Shown here one piece after another: positions 46,702 to 57,130 of a DNA stretch of 64,000 bases; within the stretch, counting starts at the first letter, position 1; each line of letters opens with the position of its first letter. Under the pieces are notes generated by a model. The model saw nothing but the letters and a program-made list of their open reading frames with translations, had not been told where the DNA came from and searched no databases. The stretch is from the NCBI RefSeq assembly GCF_030165005.1, contig NZ_JASNNW010000024.1, positions 33,015 through 97,014 on the forward strand. Reading direction: 5' to 3'. Made by a program: the position numbers and the translations under genes. Source of the stretch: Blastococcus capsensis. Its GTDB lineage: Bacteria > Actinomycetota > Actinomycetes > Mycobacteriales > Geodermatophilaceae.

Positions 46702-47145
46702 GCTCCGGCCGGACGGCGCGACGCCCGCCGCGGCGTGTCCCCCGCAGTACGGCACCACGTGGGCGGTCCCGTGGGACATCACCACTGGAGTCGAGGTCCC
46801 CGGCGCGAGCCCCGTCACCGGTGCTCGGCCGTGCCTGGCGGCCCTCACTCGTCCCGCGGGGCGCACAGGTCAGAAGCCTGGTTCGAGCGTCCGCTCGATG
46901 CGGAAGTCCCACATTCCTGCCCCGTGTTGCCGCACGGACCCCCCCCGCGACGAGGACGCCGGCGCCCATACGCGGCGCATGAGACGCAGGACACATATGA
47001 CCCTTGTCCCAGCGCGACCCACGGTATACCGTGCACCACATGCCTTCCCGGAAGAGATCGCGGTCGATCTGCCGCCTCCGGTCGCGGACGTCGTCGTCAG
47101 CGCGGGTCGCCTGCCGGCCGGCTCGCCGGTCCGGGCGGTCGTAGC
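46702..47145. other. Intergenic region with GntR-type operator
   Basis: 444 nt without a supported gene between the ATP-grasp and hydroxyacid dehydrogenase genes. It contains the palindrome ACGGTATACCGT (47021-47032). A 34-codon Arg/Ser-rich frame (47040-47144) ends one base before the dehydrogenase start, but its composition looks non-coding. No strong terminator is seen. Confidence 0.6.
47021..47032. promoter_or_regulatory. GGTATACC operator 1 (hydroxyacid dehydrogenase)
   Basis: Perfect 12-nt palindrome ACGGTATACCGT, 114 nt before the dehydrogenase start. The core is shared with three other sites in the island. Its TATACC may also be a -10 box, so a bound GntR protein would block transcription. 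Confidence 0.65.
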
Positions 47146-48165
47146 ATGTCGACTCCGCGGCCCGTCGTCTACGTGACCCAGCCTGTGCACCCGAGGGCCC
47201 TCGACCTGCTCGCCGGCAGCGCCGACGTGGTCCTCGGCTACGGCGACGACGCGACACCCCTCGACGACGTCCTGCCGGTGGTCGAAGGGATCCTCGTGCG
47301 CACCAGGATCCTCAGCGGTGACGAGTTCCGGCGTGCCCCCAATCTGCGCGTGGTGGCGCGCCACGGGGTCGGCGTGGACAACATCGCCGTCGCCGACGCG
47401 ACGGATCTGGGCATCCTCGTCGCCAACACCCCCGACGCGAACATGAAATCTGTGGCCGAACACGTGTTCGCGCTCCTCCTCGCGGTGAAGCGCAGGCTGG
47501 TCACCGCCGACGCCGTCGTCCGCGGCGGCCGCTTCGAGATCCGCGACACCCTGGTCGGGAGCGAGCTCGGTGGTCACCGGCTCGGAGTGATCGGCATGGG
47601 GCGGATCGGCACGCGCGTCGCCCGCATCGCCGGCCAGGGCTTCGGCATGGACGTGGTCGGCTTCGACCCGTACCTCAGCGCGCCGGAGATCCGGCAACGC
47701 GGCGCCGAGCCGGTGGAGCAGCTCGGCGACCTCTTCCGGACCTCCGATGTGGTGACCGTCCACGTCCCGCTGACCGCCGAGACCCGCGGGATGATCGGAG
47801 CGGCCGAGCTGGCGGAGCTGCCTCCGCACGCCGTCCTCATCCACACCGCGCGGGGCGGAGTGGTCGACGAGGAGGCGCTCATCGACTGCCTCCGGCGGAA
47901 CGGCATCGCCGGCGCCGGGGTGGACGTCTTCGAGGCCGAGCCGCCGCCTTCGGACTGCGGCTACTTCGGCCTGCCGAACGTCGTCATGACGCCGCACACG
48001 GCCGCGCACACCGAAGGGGCCCTGGAGCGGATGTCCGTCGGTGCCGCCGAGGCGATCGTCGCGGTGCTCGGCGGTGGTCGTCCGGCGGCCGTGGTGAACC
48101 CGGCGGTGTTCGGGTCGGCCCGGACGCGGGCCGTTGCCACCCCGTCCGGCGGGCTGGGTCGGTGA
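47146..48165 (+). CDS. D-isomer-specific 2-hydroxyacid dehydrogenase
   Basis: NAD-dependent enzyme of 339 aa of the phosphoglycerate dehydrogenase family. Catalytic Arg is in VARHGVGVDNI, the Rossmann loop is GHRLGVIGMGRIGTRVARIA, the Glu is in GAGVDVFEAEPP and the His is in MTPHTAAHTEGA. In the island it might reduce hydroxypyruvate or a related 2-oxoacid; homologues act as (S)-sulfolactate dehydrogenase (SlcC) next to TTT transporters. ATG at 47146 has no clear ribosome binding site. Confidence 0.88.
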   Translation: MSTPRPVVYVTQPVHPRALDLLAGSADVVLGYGDDATPLDDVLPVVEGILVRTRILSGDEFRRAPNLRVVARHGVGVDNIAVADATDLGILVANTPDANMKSVAEHVFALLLAVKRRLVTADAVVRGGRFEIRDTLVGSELGGHRLGVIGMGRIGTRVARIAGQGFGMDVVGFDPYLSAPEIRQRGAEPVEQLGDLFRTSDVVTVHVPLTAETRGMIGAAELAELPPHAVLIHTARGGVVDEEALIDCLRRNGIAGAGVDVFEAEPPPSDCGYFGLPNVVMTPHTAAHTEGALERMSVGAAEAIVAVLGGGRPAAVVNPAVFGSARTRAVATPSGGLGR

Positions 48166-48280
48166 CGCCGGCGACGGCGCCCGGCGTGTCCCCGCCCGAG
48201 GACCGCAGCCACCCCCGGAGGGGGAAGTGAGGAAGACCGAGTTGAGGAACGTCCCGCCCACATCGCTCGACGGAGGAAGC

Positions 48281-49339
48281 ATGAACACGCACGGACACGG
48301 GCGCGCTACGAGCCCGAGCAGGCACCGGCGCAGGTCTCTGGTGATCGCCGCGACAGCGAGCCTGACGCTCGCCGCCTGCGCCCAAGGCGGGAACGCCGAT
48401 CCCGAAGAGGGCGGCGACGCCCCGGCCGCCGCCGAAGAGTTCCCGACCCAACCAATCGAACTGGTCGTCCCCTACGCCGCCGGCGGGAGCAGTGATCTCC
48501 TGACCCGCGCGGTGGCGCAGTGCCTCTCGGAGCTGGTCGACGAAGAGGTCCTGGTCGAGAACCGGCCGGGGGCGAACGGCGTGGTCGGTACGCAGTACGT
48601 GGTCAACGGTGAGCCCGACGGGCACCGTCTGGCGTTGTCGGCCAAGTCGATGTTCGCGGTCACTCCGATCTTCTTCCCGGAGGAGAGCCCGCTCACCCTC
48701 GACGACATGACGGTCGTGACCGGCGCGGTCCGGGAGCCGGCGGTGCTCATGGCCAACGCCGACGGCCCGTACCAGACGGTGGAGGACCTCATGGCGGCGA
48801 CGGCGAGCGGTCAGCCGGTCACCTTCGGCACCTCCGGGCTCGGCAGCACCACCTCGTTCGCGCTGACGCTGTTCTTCGAGGAGGCGGGCATCCCCGCGAC
48901 CGAGGTGCCGTTCGAGGGCGGTGGACCGGCCCGGACGGCGCTGCTCGGCCAGCAGGTCGACTTCGCGGGAGCCCACCCGTCGGAGGTGGCGGAGCAGATC
49001 GAGGCGGGCACCCTCGTGCCGCTGGCGATCTTCGCCGAGGAGCGCAGCCCCCTGCTGCCCGAGGTGCCGACCGCGGCGGAAGCGGGAGTAGACGTCGTCA
49101 TCGACCGGACCGCCTTCTACGTGGGCCCCCCCGGGATCCCGGAGGAGACGACGGCGCGGCTCGAGCAGTTGCTCGGTGACGCCATCAAGAGCGAACAGTG
49201 CTCGTCCTTCATGGAGGACAACCTCATGGAGCAGTGGGTCGTGGGCGGCGCGGAGGTCAAGGAGGAGATCGAGGCCGACCGGGCTCGCTTCGAGGAGCAG
49301 ATCGCGGAGCTCGGGATCGACGTGGGCGGCGGCGCTTGA
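48281..49339 (+). CDS. tctC: TTT transporter solute-binding lipoprotein (TctC/Bug family)
   Basis: Extracytoplasmic receptor of 352 aa with a signal peptide and lipobox (LTLAAC), followed by an acidic linker. The Bug/TctC fold shows FPTQPIELVVPYAAGGSSDLL, VENRPGANGVVG and the ligand-site loop around FGTSGLGSTTSF. Such proteins bind carboxylic acids such as tricarboxylates and aldarates. ATG preceded by GGAGGA. Heads the tctCBA transport operon. Confidence 0.92.
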   Translation: MNTHGHGRATSPSRHRRRSLVIAATASLTLAACAQGGNADPEEGGDAPAAAEEFPTQPIELVVPYAAGGSSDLLTRAVAQCLSELVDEEVLVENRPGANGVVGTQYVVNGEPDGHRLALSAKSMFAVTPIFFPEESPLTLDDMTVVTGAVREPAVLMANADGPYQTVEDLMAATASGQPVTFGTSGLGSTTSFALTLFFEEAGIPATEVPFEGGGPARTALLGQQVDFAGAHPSEVAEQIEAGTLVPLAIFAEERSPLLPEVPTAAEAGVDVVIDRTAFYVGPPGIPEETTARLEQLLGDAIKSEQCSSFMEDNLMEQWVVGGAEVKEEIEADRARFEEQIAELGIDVGGGA

Positions 49340-49344
49340 GTTCG

Positions 49345-49953
49345 GTGCCTGAGCCCGCCGCGGCGCGGGGTGGGGCCTCTTCGGGCTCCACCCCGCGCTC
49401 CGGCGCGGAGCACACAACCGCGGAGCACACCACCGCGGAGCACACCGCCGCGGACTACGAGGACGAGGACCTCGGCGGACCGCTGTCCCCGTTCCCCGAC
49501 GAGGAGCCGGACCTCCCGCGCTGGGTCGGGATCGTGGCCGGCGGGGTTCCCCTGGCCCTCGGTATCGCCGGTGTCTTCAGCGCCTTCGACCTCGGCATCG
49601 GCTCCATCTCCAACCCGGGACCCGGGCTGTGGCCGCTCGTGCTCAGCGCTGCCATGGCCGTCGCCTCGCTGGCCCTGCTGGCTCTCGGGCACGGACTGCA
49701 CGGCGCCGAGCGCTTCGGCCGGGGCTGGCGCATCACGGCCGTGGCCACGCTGAGCCTCGTCGTCTTCACCTACCTCTTCGAGCCGCTCGGGTTCGAGATC
49801 ACGACCCTTCTTCTGCTGGCGTTCTGGCTGAAGGTCATCGGAAAGGAGACGTGGCGGATGACGCTGACGATCGCGGTGGGCACCACCGTCGTCGTCTATC
49901 TCGTCTTCATCATCGGCCTGAGCGTCAACCTCCCGCGCCTGCTCTTCTTCTGA
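49345..49953 (+). CDS. tctB: TTT transporter small membrane subunit (TctB family)
   Basis: Membrane protein of 202 aa with four predicted helices (from [19 protein letters not shown] to VVYLVFIIGLSV) and the TctB pattern NPGPGLWPLVLSAAMA. The cytoplasmic N-terminus is unusual: about 55 residues, acidic, with three AEHT(T) repeats. GTG at 49345 or TTG at 49336 (overlapping the tctC stop) is the start. Confidence 0.85.
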   Translation: MPEPAAARGGASSGSTPRSGAEHTTAEHTTAEHTAADYEDEDLGGPLSPFPDEEPDLPRWVGIVAGGVPLALGIAGVFSAFDLGIGSISNPGPGLWPLVLSAAMAVASLALLALGHGLHGAERFGRGWRITAVATLSLVVFTYLFEPLGFEITTLLLLAFWLKVIGKETWRMTLTIAVGTTVVVYLVFIIGLSVNLPRLLFF

Positions 49954-49969
49954 GGGAACGGTAGATACG

Positions 49970-51505
49970 GTGGATTTCCTGGACCCGATCCTCTTCGGAT
50001 TCGGCGTCGTCCTCACCCCGACCAACCTCGCCTTCTGCCTTCTCGGCGTCACTCTCGGCATGGTCATCGGGGTGCTGCCGGGGCTCGGCCCGACGGCGAC
50101 GATCGCCATCCTGTTGCCCGTCACGTACGCGATCCCGTCCGAGACGGCGATCATCATGCTCGCCGGCATCTACTACGGAGCCCAGTACGGGGGCACGATC
50201 ACGTCGGTGCTCCTCTCGTTGCCGGGAGAGGCCTCGACCGTCGTCACGACCTTCGACGGTTACCAGATGGCGCGGTCCGGCCGCGCGGGGAACGCGCTGG
50301 GCATCGCCGCGATCGGCTCCTTCATCGGAGCTACGGTCTCCATCATCGCGATGACGTTCGTCGCGCCGGTGGTGGCCGGGTTCGCCCTCGACTTCGGCCC
50401 GCCGGAGTACACGGCGCTGGCGGTCCTCGGCATCCTGCTCGTCTCCACGCTGGGGACGGGGGCGCCGCTCAAATGCGCCATCGCGGCCCTGCTGGGGCTC
50501 CTGCTGGCCACGGTCGGGCGGGACCCGATCGTGGGTGCCCAGAGGTTCACCTTCGACGTCCTCTACCTCACGGACGGCTTCGACTTCGTCCCCATCGTCA
50601 TGGGCCTTTTCGGCCTGGGCGAGATCATGTACCAGCTCGGTGCCAGGGCCGAGGCTGCCGTCGCCACCTCCGAGGTGGGTCGGGCCTGGATCAGCAAGCA
50701 GGACTTCCGTCAGTCCCGCGGCGCCATCGCCCGCGGCAGCGTCGTGGGTTTCTTCCTCGGCATCCTGCCCGGCGGAGGAGCGACTCTGTCCTCCCTGGTC
50801 TCCTACGGGATGGAGAAGCGGCGGTCCAAGACGCCGGAACGTTTCGGCAAGGGTGCGATCGAGGGTGTGGCGGGGCCGGAGTCGGCGAACAACGCGGCGG
50901 CGACGTCGTCGTTCATCCCGCTGCTGACGCTCGGCATCCCGGCGAACTCGACCATGGCGATCATCTTCGGCGCCCTCTTGCTGCAGGGCATCTCCCCAGG
51001 GCCCCTGCTGATCACCAACAACCCCGAGGTCTTCTGGGGTGTCATCGACTCGATGTACATCGGCAACCTGTTCCTGCTCATCCTGAGCGTGCCGATGGTG
51101 GGCCTGTTCATCCGCATCGTGCGCGTCCGGGCGTCGATCCTCTCGCCCATCACGGTCATCGTGATCATGCTGGGCGTCTACACCGTCAACACGAGCTTCT
51201 ACGACATGCTCGTCGTGATCGGATTCGGGATCCTCGGCTACCTCATGAAGAAGTACGGCTACGAGCCGGGCCCGCTCGTCCTCGCCTTCGTCCTGGGCGG
51301 GCTCCTGGAGACGGCGTTCCGCCAGTCCCTGCGCATCTTCAACGGGGATCTGCTCGGCTTCGTCGAGCGGCCGATCTCCGGGACCCTGTTCGGGGCGGTC
51401 GTCGTCTTCGCCGTCGTGCTTCCGCTGCTCCGCTACGCCCGCAACACCCGCAGGGCCCGGAGCGCCCGGAGCGGGGACGAGCCGAAGGTCGACGTCGGGG
51501 CCTGA
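49970..51505 (+). CDS. tctA: TTT transporter large membrane subunit (TctA family)
   Basis: Permease of 511 aa with about twelve helices. Family signatures include GVLPGLGPTATIAILLP, the YYGAQYGGTITSVLL-type segment and ILPGGGATLSSLVSYGMEK, then GPESANNAAATSSFIPLLTLG. Uses the sodium or proton gradient to import the carboxylate captured by TctC. GTG start 16 nt after tctB. Confidence 0.94.
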   Translation: MDFLDPILFGFGVVLTPTNLAFCLLGVTLGMVIGVLPGLGPTATIAILLPVTYAIPSETAIIMLAGIYYGAQYGGTITSVLLSLPGEASTVVTTFDGYQMARSGRAGNALGIAAIGSFIGATVSIIAMTFVAPVVAGFALDFGPPEYTALAVLGILLVSTLGTGAPLKCAIAALLGLLLATVGRDPIVGAQRFTFDVLYLTDGFDFVPIVMGLFGLGEIMYQLGARAEAAVATSEVGRAWISKQDFRQSRGAIARGSVVGFFLGILPGGGATLSSLVSYGMEKRRSKTPERFGKGAIEGVAGPESANNAAATSSFIPLLTLGIPANSTMAIIFGALLLQGISPGPLLITNNPEVFWGVIDSMYIGNLFLLILSVPMVGLFIRIVRVRASILSPITVIVIMLGVYTVNTSFYDMLVVIGFGILGYLMKKYGYEPGPLVLAFVLGGLLETAFRQSLRIFNGDLLGFVERPISGTLFGAVVVFAVVLPLLRYARNTRRARSARSGDEPKVDVGA

Positions 51506-51530
51506 CCGGCGGCTGTTCCTCGTCCGCCGG
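51506..51530 (+). terminator. Hairpin after the transporter operon
   Basis: CCGGCGG/CCGCCGG 7-bp stem with an 11-nt loop directly after the tctA stop. Weak on its own but well placed. Confidence 0.45.
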
Positions 51531-51632
51531 CCACCGCGTCACGCGCCCGACCGGGGCCGGACGCCCGGCCGGCGGAGCAGGGGACGGGCAGCTGCACTAT
51601 GACGCGGGAACACCCACCACGAAGGGAAGCAC

Positions 51633-53129
<1,497 letters not shown>

Positions 53130-53158
53130 GTCGTACCGCCCGGACAGGTCGACGACGC

Positions 53159-53219
53159 AGGCCCGGGCCGTACCCGGCTCCTCTCCCCTGGGGGTGGAGC
53201 CGGGTCCGGCGCCGGGCCT
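53159..53219. terminator. Bidirectional terminator between mmsA and the aldolase gene
   Basis: Nested stems: a perfect 10-bp stem ACCCGGCTCC/GGAGCCGGGT (53172-53181/53196-53205) with an inner CCCC/GGGG, enclosed by an outer 8-bp stem AGGCCCGG/CCGGGCCT (53159-53166/53212-53219). Lies between convergent genes. Confidence 0.88.
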
Positions 53220-53248
53220 GGCGGTCGAGCGCGGACCGGTGCGGAAGC

Positions 53249-54007
53249 TCAGCCGCGCAGCGCGGAGACGTTCGCGGCGGTCTGGTCCACGATGATGTCG
53301 ATGTCGCTGCTGACCGACACCATCTGGAACCCCTCCTCGATGAGGCTCTTGGCCAGCTGCGTATCGAAGAGGTGGATGCCGGCGACCTTGCCCGACGCCT
53401 TGGCTGCGGCCAGAACGGTCCGATACACCTCCCGCATCTGCGGATCCGACGCCTGGCCGGTGAGTCCCATGTCGACCGAGAGATCGAAGGGCCCGATGAA
53501 CAGGGCGTCGATCCCAGGCACGGCGGCGAGCGCCTCGGCGTTCTTCACCGCCTCCCGGCTCTCGATCTGGATGGCGATCGTCGTCTCCTCGTTCACCCGG
53601 GCCATGTATTCGACTGCCGGCTTCTTCGCATAGTCGCTGTGACCGCGCCGGAGCGCGGTGCCACGCTGTCCCTGCGGGGCGTACTTGGCGTGCCGCACGA
53701 TCTCCTCCGCCTGCTCGACGGTGTCCACCATGGGCACCAGCAGTCCGGCCGCTCCGGCGTCCAGGGGCTTGAGCACGGTCTCGCGGCGGATCTCGGGGAT
53801 GCGCACGATCGGCCGAATCCCCGCGCCGCGCGCGATCCCGATCATGGCGGCCATGTCCGACCAGTCGAAGGGGCCGTGCTCCATGTCCAGGATGAAGTAG
53901 TCCAGCCCGGCGGTGGAGATCATGCTCACTACGCCGGGATTGCTGACGCCGGACAGCATCATGCCGAGCGCCACGCCATCGTTCGTGAACAGCTTCTTCA
54001 GGGACAC
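53249..54007 (-). CDS. HpcH/HpaI-family class II aldolase (GarL-like)
   Basis: TIM-barrel aldolase of 252 aa. FILDMEHGPFDW holds the active-site His, metal ligands are Glu in AIQIESREAVKNAEA and Asp in LFIGPFDLSVDMGL, and the substrate Arg is in RPIVRIPE. Family members cleave 5-keto-4-deoxyglucarate (GarL) or 2-keto-3-deoxy-L-rhamnonate into pyruvate and an aldehyde; next to garR and the dehydratases, GarL activity is the likeliest. GTG at 54007 is preceded by AGGAGG. Its mRNA leader may include two hairpins. Confidence 0.87.
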   Translation of the reverse strand: MSLKKLFTNDGVALGMMLSGVSNPGVVSMISTAGLDYFILDMEHGPFDWSDMAAMIGIARGAGIRPIVRIPEIRRETVLKPLDAGAAGLLVPMVDTVEQAEEIVRHAKYAPQGQRGTALRRGHSDYAKKPAVEYMARVNEETTIAIQIESREAVKNAEALAAVPGIDALFIGPFDLSVDMGLTGQASDPQMREVYRTVLAAAKASGKVAGIHLFDTQLAKSLIEEGFQMVSVSSDIDIIVDQTAANVSALRG

Positions 54008-54394
54008 GGGATCCTCCTGTCGACGTCGGCGTCCCCGCCGTCAGGTGAGCAGGGTCCGGCGTTCGGTGAATGGAACGTGAATGGTGCATCGGGGACCTTC
54101 CGGATGGGCCCCTTGTGGACCCTGGCCGCCCTGCTCGTGTGCCCGCCGGTCCCGGTCGCGGGACGGGCGGGCCCGCTCAGGGGCCGGTTTTCCCTGAGGG
54201 AGCGCCGGTCGACCGATGCCGCCCCCGGTCCACGTGGCGTACGGTATACCAATGAGCGGTACCCCGACAAGCGGTCCACCAGGCTGCCGTATGGGTGTGG
54301 CGCCCGACCGCTCCGGCTCCCGTGGCGACCGGAGCGGTCGCTCGGACAGTGCTCACTGCGGCCCGGTGGTCGCGACCAAGCGAAGGAGATGAAT
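54008..54394. other. Divergent regulatory region with operator and two hairpins
   Basis: 387 nt between the aldolase gene (minus) and the isomerase gene (plus). A 13-bp hairpin with one mismatch lies at 54141-54172 (GTCG loop), a second 7-bp hairpin at 54176-54198 with loop GCCGGTTTT, and the operator GGTATACC at 54243-54250. If the aldolase transcript starts near the operator, both hairpins are in its leader. Confidence 0.65.
54241..54252. promoter_or_regulatory. GGTATACC operator 2 (aldolase/isomerase)
   Basis: ACGGTATACCAA; the 8-nt core is a perfect palindrome identical to operators 1, 3 and 4. It sits about 143 nt before the isomerase start and 234 nt before the aldolase start. Confidence 0.65.
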
Positions 54395-55219
54395 GTGGCC
54401 GGCGACCCCTTCCCTTACGCCGTCAACCTCTCGTTGCTCTTCACCGAGGTTCCGCTCCTCGAACGGCCCGCCGCCGCTCGCGAAGCCGGGTTCACGGCTG
54501 CCGAGTTCTGGTGGCCTTTCGCCGAGGCGGTGCCATCGGATGACGCGGTGGACGCGTTCGTCGGTGCGTTCGAGGAGGCCGGGGTCCAGCTGATCGGGCT
54601 CAACTTCTTCGCCGGCGACATGGCCGCCGGCGACCGCGGCCTGGTCTCCTTGCCGGATCGCCGAGCCGAGTTCCGGGACAACGTCGACGTCGTCGTCGGG
54701 ATCGGTGAGCGGCTGGGCTGCCGAGCGTTCAACGCGCTGTACGGCAACCGCAGCCACGATGGCGGCCGCTCTGCCCAGGACGAGGTAGCCCTGGAAAACC
54801 TCGCCCTCGCCGGTCGTGCCGCGGGTCGCGTGGGCGGCACCGTCCTGGTGGAGCCGGTGAGCGGCGCACCGGACTACCCGTTGCTCATCGCGGCCGACGC
54901 GGTGGCGGTGCTGGACCGGGTGGCTGCCGACACCGGCGTCACGAACCTCGGCCTGCTCTGCGACCTGTACCACCTGACGGTCAACGGCGACGACGTCGAT
55001 CGGGTGATCGACGACCACGCCGAGCGCATCGCGCACGTGCAGATCGCCGACGCGCCGGGCCGGCACGAGCCGGGGACCGGGACGATCGACCTGGACGGGC
55101 GCCTCGAGCAGCTCGCGGCGGCCGGCTACTCCGGCTGGGTCGCGCTGGAGTACAAGCCGAGCACGACCACCGCGGAGAGTCTGGGCTGGCTGCCCCGCGA
55201 GCGGCGCGCCGGCGCCTGA
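54395..55219 (+). CDS. Hydroxypyruvate isomerase-like TIM-barrel protein
   Basis: Xylose-isomerase-like TIM barrel of 274 aa resembling Hyi. Metal ligands are expected in VLVEPVSG (Glu), LGLLCDLYHLTVNGDD (Asp, His), VQIADAPGRHEPGTG (Asp, His) and VALEYKP (Glu). Hyi interconverts hydroxypyruvate and tartronate semialdehyde, the substrate of the next gene. GTG at 54395 is preferred since AAGGAG lies 6 nt upstream; the ATG at 54389 is too close to it. Confidence 0.87.
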   Translation: MAGDPFPYAVNLSLLFTEVPLLERPAAAREAGFTAAEFWWPFAEAVPSDDAVDAFVGAFEEAGVQLIGLNFFAGDMAAGDRGLVSLPDRRAEFRDNVDVVVGIGERLGCRAFNALYGNRSHDGGRSAQDEVALENLALAGRAAGRVGGTVLVEPVSGAPDYPLLIAADAVAVLDRVAADTGVTNLGLLCDLYHLTVNGDDVDRVIDDHAERIAHVQIADAPGRHEPGTGTIDLDGRLEQLAAAGYSGWVALEYKPSTTTAESLGWLPRERRAGA

Positions 55220-55248
55220 CCCACGACCGTTCCAGGAGAGGAAGTTCC

Positions 55249-56133
55249 ATGACCAAGATCGCATTCATCGGGCTCGGCATCATGGGCGGACCGATGGCCG
55301 CCAATCTCGTCGCGGCCGGGCACGACGTCATCGGGTTCAACCGTAGCCGAGGCAAGGTCGACGCCCTCGTGGAGCGGGGAGGGCGCGCCGCCGGGAGCAT
55401 CCGGGAAGCGGTGGGTGACGCCGATGTGGTGGTCACCATGCTCCCCGACTCCCCGGACGTGGAGGCGGTCGTGCTCGGTGACGACGGCGTCCTGGCGTCC
55501 GCTCGTCCCGGGACGGTGCTCGTCGACGCGAGCACCATCCGCCCGGACGTCTCGGTGCGCATCGCCGAGGCGGCCCGCGCCAAGGACGTCGGAGCGCTGG
55601 ACGCACCGGTCTCCGGCGGCGAGGCCGCCGCCATCGAGGGGACCCTCTCGATCATGGTCGGTGGCGAGAGCGCCGACATGGAGGCGGCCAGGCCCCTCCT
55701 GGACGTCGTCGGCGCCACTATCGTCCACGTGGGTCCGGCCGGATCCGGCCAGATCGTCAAGGCCGCCAACCAGCTCATCGTCGCGGGCACGATCCAGCTC
55801 GTGGCGGAGGCGATCGTCTTCCTCGAAGCCCAGGGCGTGGACACCGAGGCGGCGGTGAAGGTCCTGGCCGGAGGGCTGGCCGGAAACCGGATCCTCGACC
55901 GCAAGAGCGCGGGGATGCTCGCGCGCCAGTTCGCCCCCGGTTTCCGGGTGGACCTCCACCACAAGGACCTGGGCATCGTCACGTCGGCGGCCCGGGAGGT
56001 CGGGGTGGCGATCCCGATGGGCGCTCTCGCGGCTCAGCTGATGGGGGCCCTGCGCGCCGAGGGCCATGGCGACCTGGACCACTCCGCGCTCCTGCTGCTC
56101 GTCGAGCAGCTCTCCGGCAGGGCTCGCGGCTGA
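55249..56133 (+). CDS. garR: Tartronate semialdehyde reductase (GarR-type beta-hydroxyacid dehydrogenase)
   Basis: NAD(P)-dependent dehydrogenase of 294 aa. Rossmann motif IAFIGLGIMGGPMAANL, substrate loop DAPVSGGEAAAIEGTLSIMV, and catalytic Lys in GSGQIVKAANQLIVAG (about residue 170) are all present. GarR reduces tartronate semialdehyde to D-glycerate, the last step of galactarate/glucarate breakdown. Close relatives act on 3-hydroxyisobutyrate, but the neighbouring isomerase and aldolase favour tartronate semialdehyde. A hairpin follows at 56155. Confidence 0.9.
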   Translation: MTKIAFIGLGIMGGPMAANLVAAGHDVIGFNRSRGKVDALVERGGRAAGSIREAVGDADVVVTMLPDSPDVEAVVLGDDGVLASARPGTVLVDASTIRPDVSVRIAEAARAKDVGALDAPVSGGEAAAIEGTLSIMVGGESADMEAARPLLDVVGATIVHVGPAGSGQIVKAANQLIVAGTIQLVAEAIVFLEAQGVDTEAAVKVLAGGLAGNRILDRKSAGMLARQFAPGFRVDLHHKDLGIVTSAAREVGVAIPMGALAAQLMGALRAEGHGDLDHSALLLLVEQLSGRARG

Positions 56134-56154
56134 TCGCTCGAGCCCGCCATGGTG

Positions 56155-56171
56155 GGCCCCGGCGCGGGGCC
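56155..56171 (+). terminator. Hairpin after garR
   Basis: GGCCCC/GGGGCC stem with a 5-nt loop (GGCGC), 22 nt after the garR stop and upstream of the separately controlled regulator gene. Confidence 0.6.
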
Positions 56172-56267
56172 GCCGCGCGGACGCGCCCGACGACGACCGG
56201 CGGTCCGCGCGGCACCCCCGTCGGGGTGGTTCGACGGGGACGCTACGTTTCCGTAACGGCGGGTGGG

Positions 56268-56277
56268 TGGTATACCA
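56268..56277. promoter_or_regulatory. GGTATACC operator 3 (gntR autoregulation)
   Basis: Perfect palindrome TGGTATACCA whose right end is 2 nt from the ATG of the regulator gene. A protein bound here would cover the start of the gene, pointing to autorepression. Confidence 0.7.
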
Positions 56278-56279
56278 GC

Positions 56280-56996
56280 ATGGTGACGCAGACAGAGCCG
56301 ATCGGTTCCGTGAGTGACGGTTCGCTGACCCCGCTGCCGGCAGCGACGACTCGTTCCGACACGGTGGCCGACTCGATCCGGCGCGCCATCCTCTCCGGCC
56401 GTCTGCGGCCGGGCGAGGTCCTCGTCGAGCGTCGCCTGGCGGAGGCGTTGGGCGTCTCCAAGACCCCGGTGCGCGAAGCGCTGATCTCGCTGACCTCGTC
56501 GGGGCTGGTCACCATCGCGCGCAACCGCGGGGTCACGGTCCGGCGCCTGGAGAAGGAAGACCTCGAACGCGTCCGCCAGATGAGGCTGTTGCTGGAACCG
56601 TGGACCACGGCGTGTGCCGCGGAGCGTTCCGGTGAACACGTCCCCCAGGCGCGGCTGGCGCTGGAAGAGGCGCGCGAGCGGCTGGCCAACGACGACCACG
56701 TCGGGCTGAGTCTCGCCAACCGCCGGTTCCATCGCAGCCTCTACCGCGAGTGCGGGAACGAGCTGATCATCGCGGCCCTCGACGGGCTGCAGGACCTGAC
56801 CGCACTGGGCGCGGTGAGCCTGCTCTGGGCCGCGACGCCCAGCTGGGCCGACGAGTTCACCCAGCACCGGCAGATCCTCGAGGCCGTCGAAGCCGGTCGC
56901 GCCGGGGAGGCGCGGGAGCTGATGCTCCGCCACATCACCGAGGCGGCGACGCCTGAGACCGGTGGAGACGCACTGGCCTGCACCGTGGATCTCTGA
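56280..56996 (+). CDS. GntR family regulator, FCD (FadR/VanR) subgroup
   Basis: DNA-binding regulator of 238 aa. The winged helix is at about 25-90 (TVADSIRRAILSGRLRPGE, LGVSKTPVREALISLTSSG). The FCD ligand domain (about 95-225) keeps metal-binding Asp/His positions around NRRFHRSLYRECGN and EFTQHRQILEAVEAG with a final MLRHI. ATG at 56280 is chosen; an upstream in-frame start would place the operator within the gene. It likely senses an aldarate or its breakdown product and represses the island through the GGTATACC sites. Confidence 0.92.
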   Translation: MVTQTEPIGSVSDGSLTPLPAATTRSDTVADSIRRAILSGRLRPGEVLVERRLAEALGVSKTPVREALISLTSSGLVTIARNRGVTVRRLEKEDLERVRQMRLLLEPWTTACAAERSGEHVPQARLALEEARERLANDDHVGLSLANRRFHRSLYRECGNELIIAALDGLQDLTALGAVSLLWAATPSWADEFTQHRQILEAVEAGRAGEARELMLRHITEAATPETGGDALACTVDL

Positions 56997-57082
56997 GCGT
57001 CCGCACGGGGCGCGGGGCGGTCGACTCGGAGGCCGCCTGATGGATCGGCCGGTGCGAGCCCTTCTCGTCGGCAGGCATCGCT

Positions 57083-57100
57083 GGTATATTGGTATACCAA
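57083..57100. promoter_or_regulatory. GGTATACC operator 4 (rraA), tandem with half-site
   Basis: TTGGTATACCAA is a perfect 12-nt palindrome at 57089-57100, preceded by another GGTATA 8 nt upstream (57083). It matches the remembered core of E. coli UxuR/ExuR operators. Lies 30 nt before the rraA start. Confidence 0.7.
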
Positions 57101-57130
57101 GCACGCCGAGCCCGCCGGGAGGCGATCCGC

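Noticed and set aside
47040..47144. 34-codon frame directly before the hydroxyacid dehydrogenase gene
   Set aside because: The product is almost only Arg, Ser and Ala, typical of random high-GC frames, and there is no ribosome binding site. Kept only as a remark in the intergenic entry.
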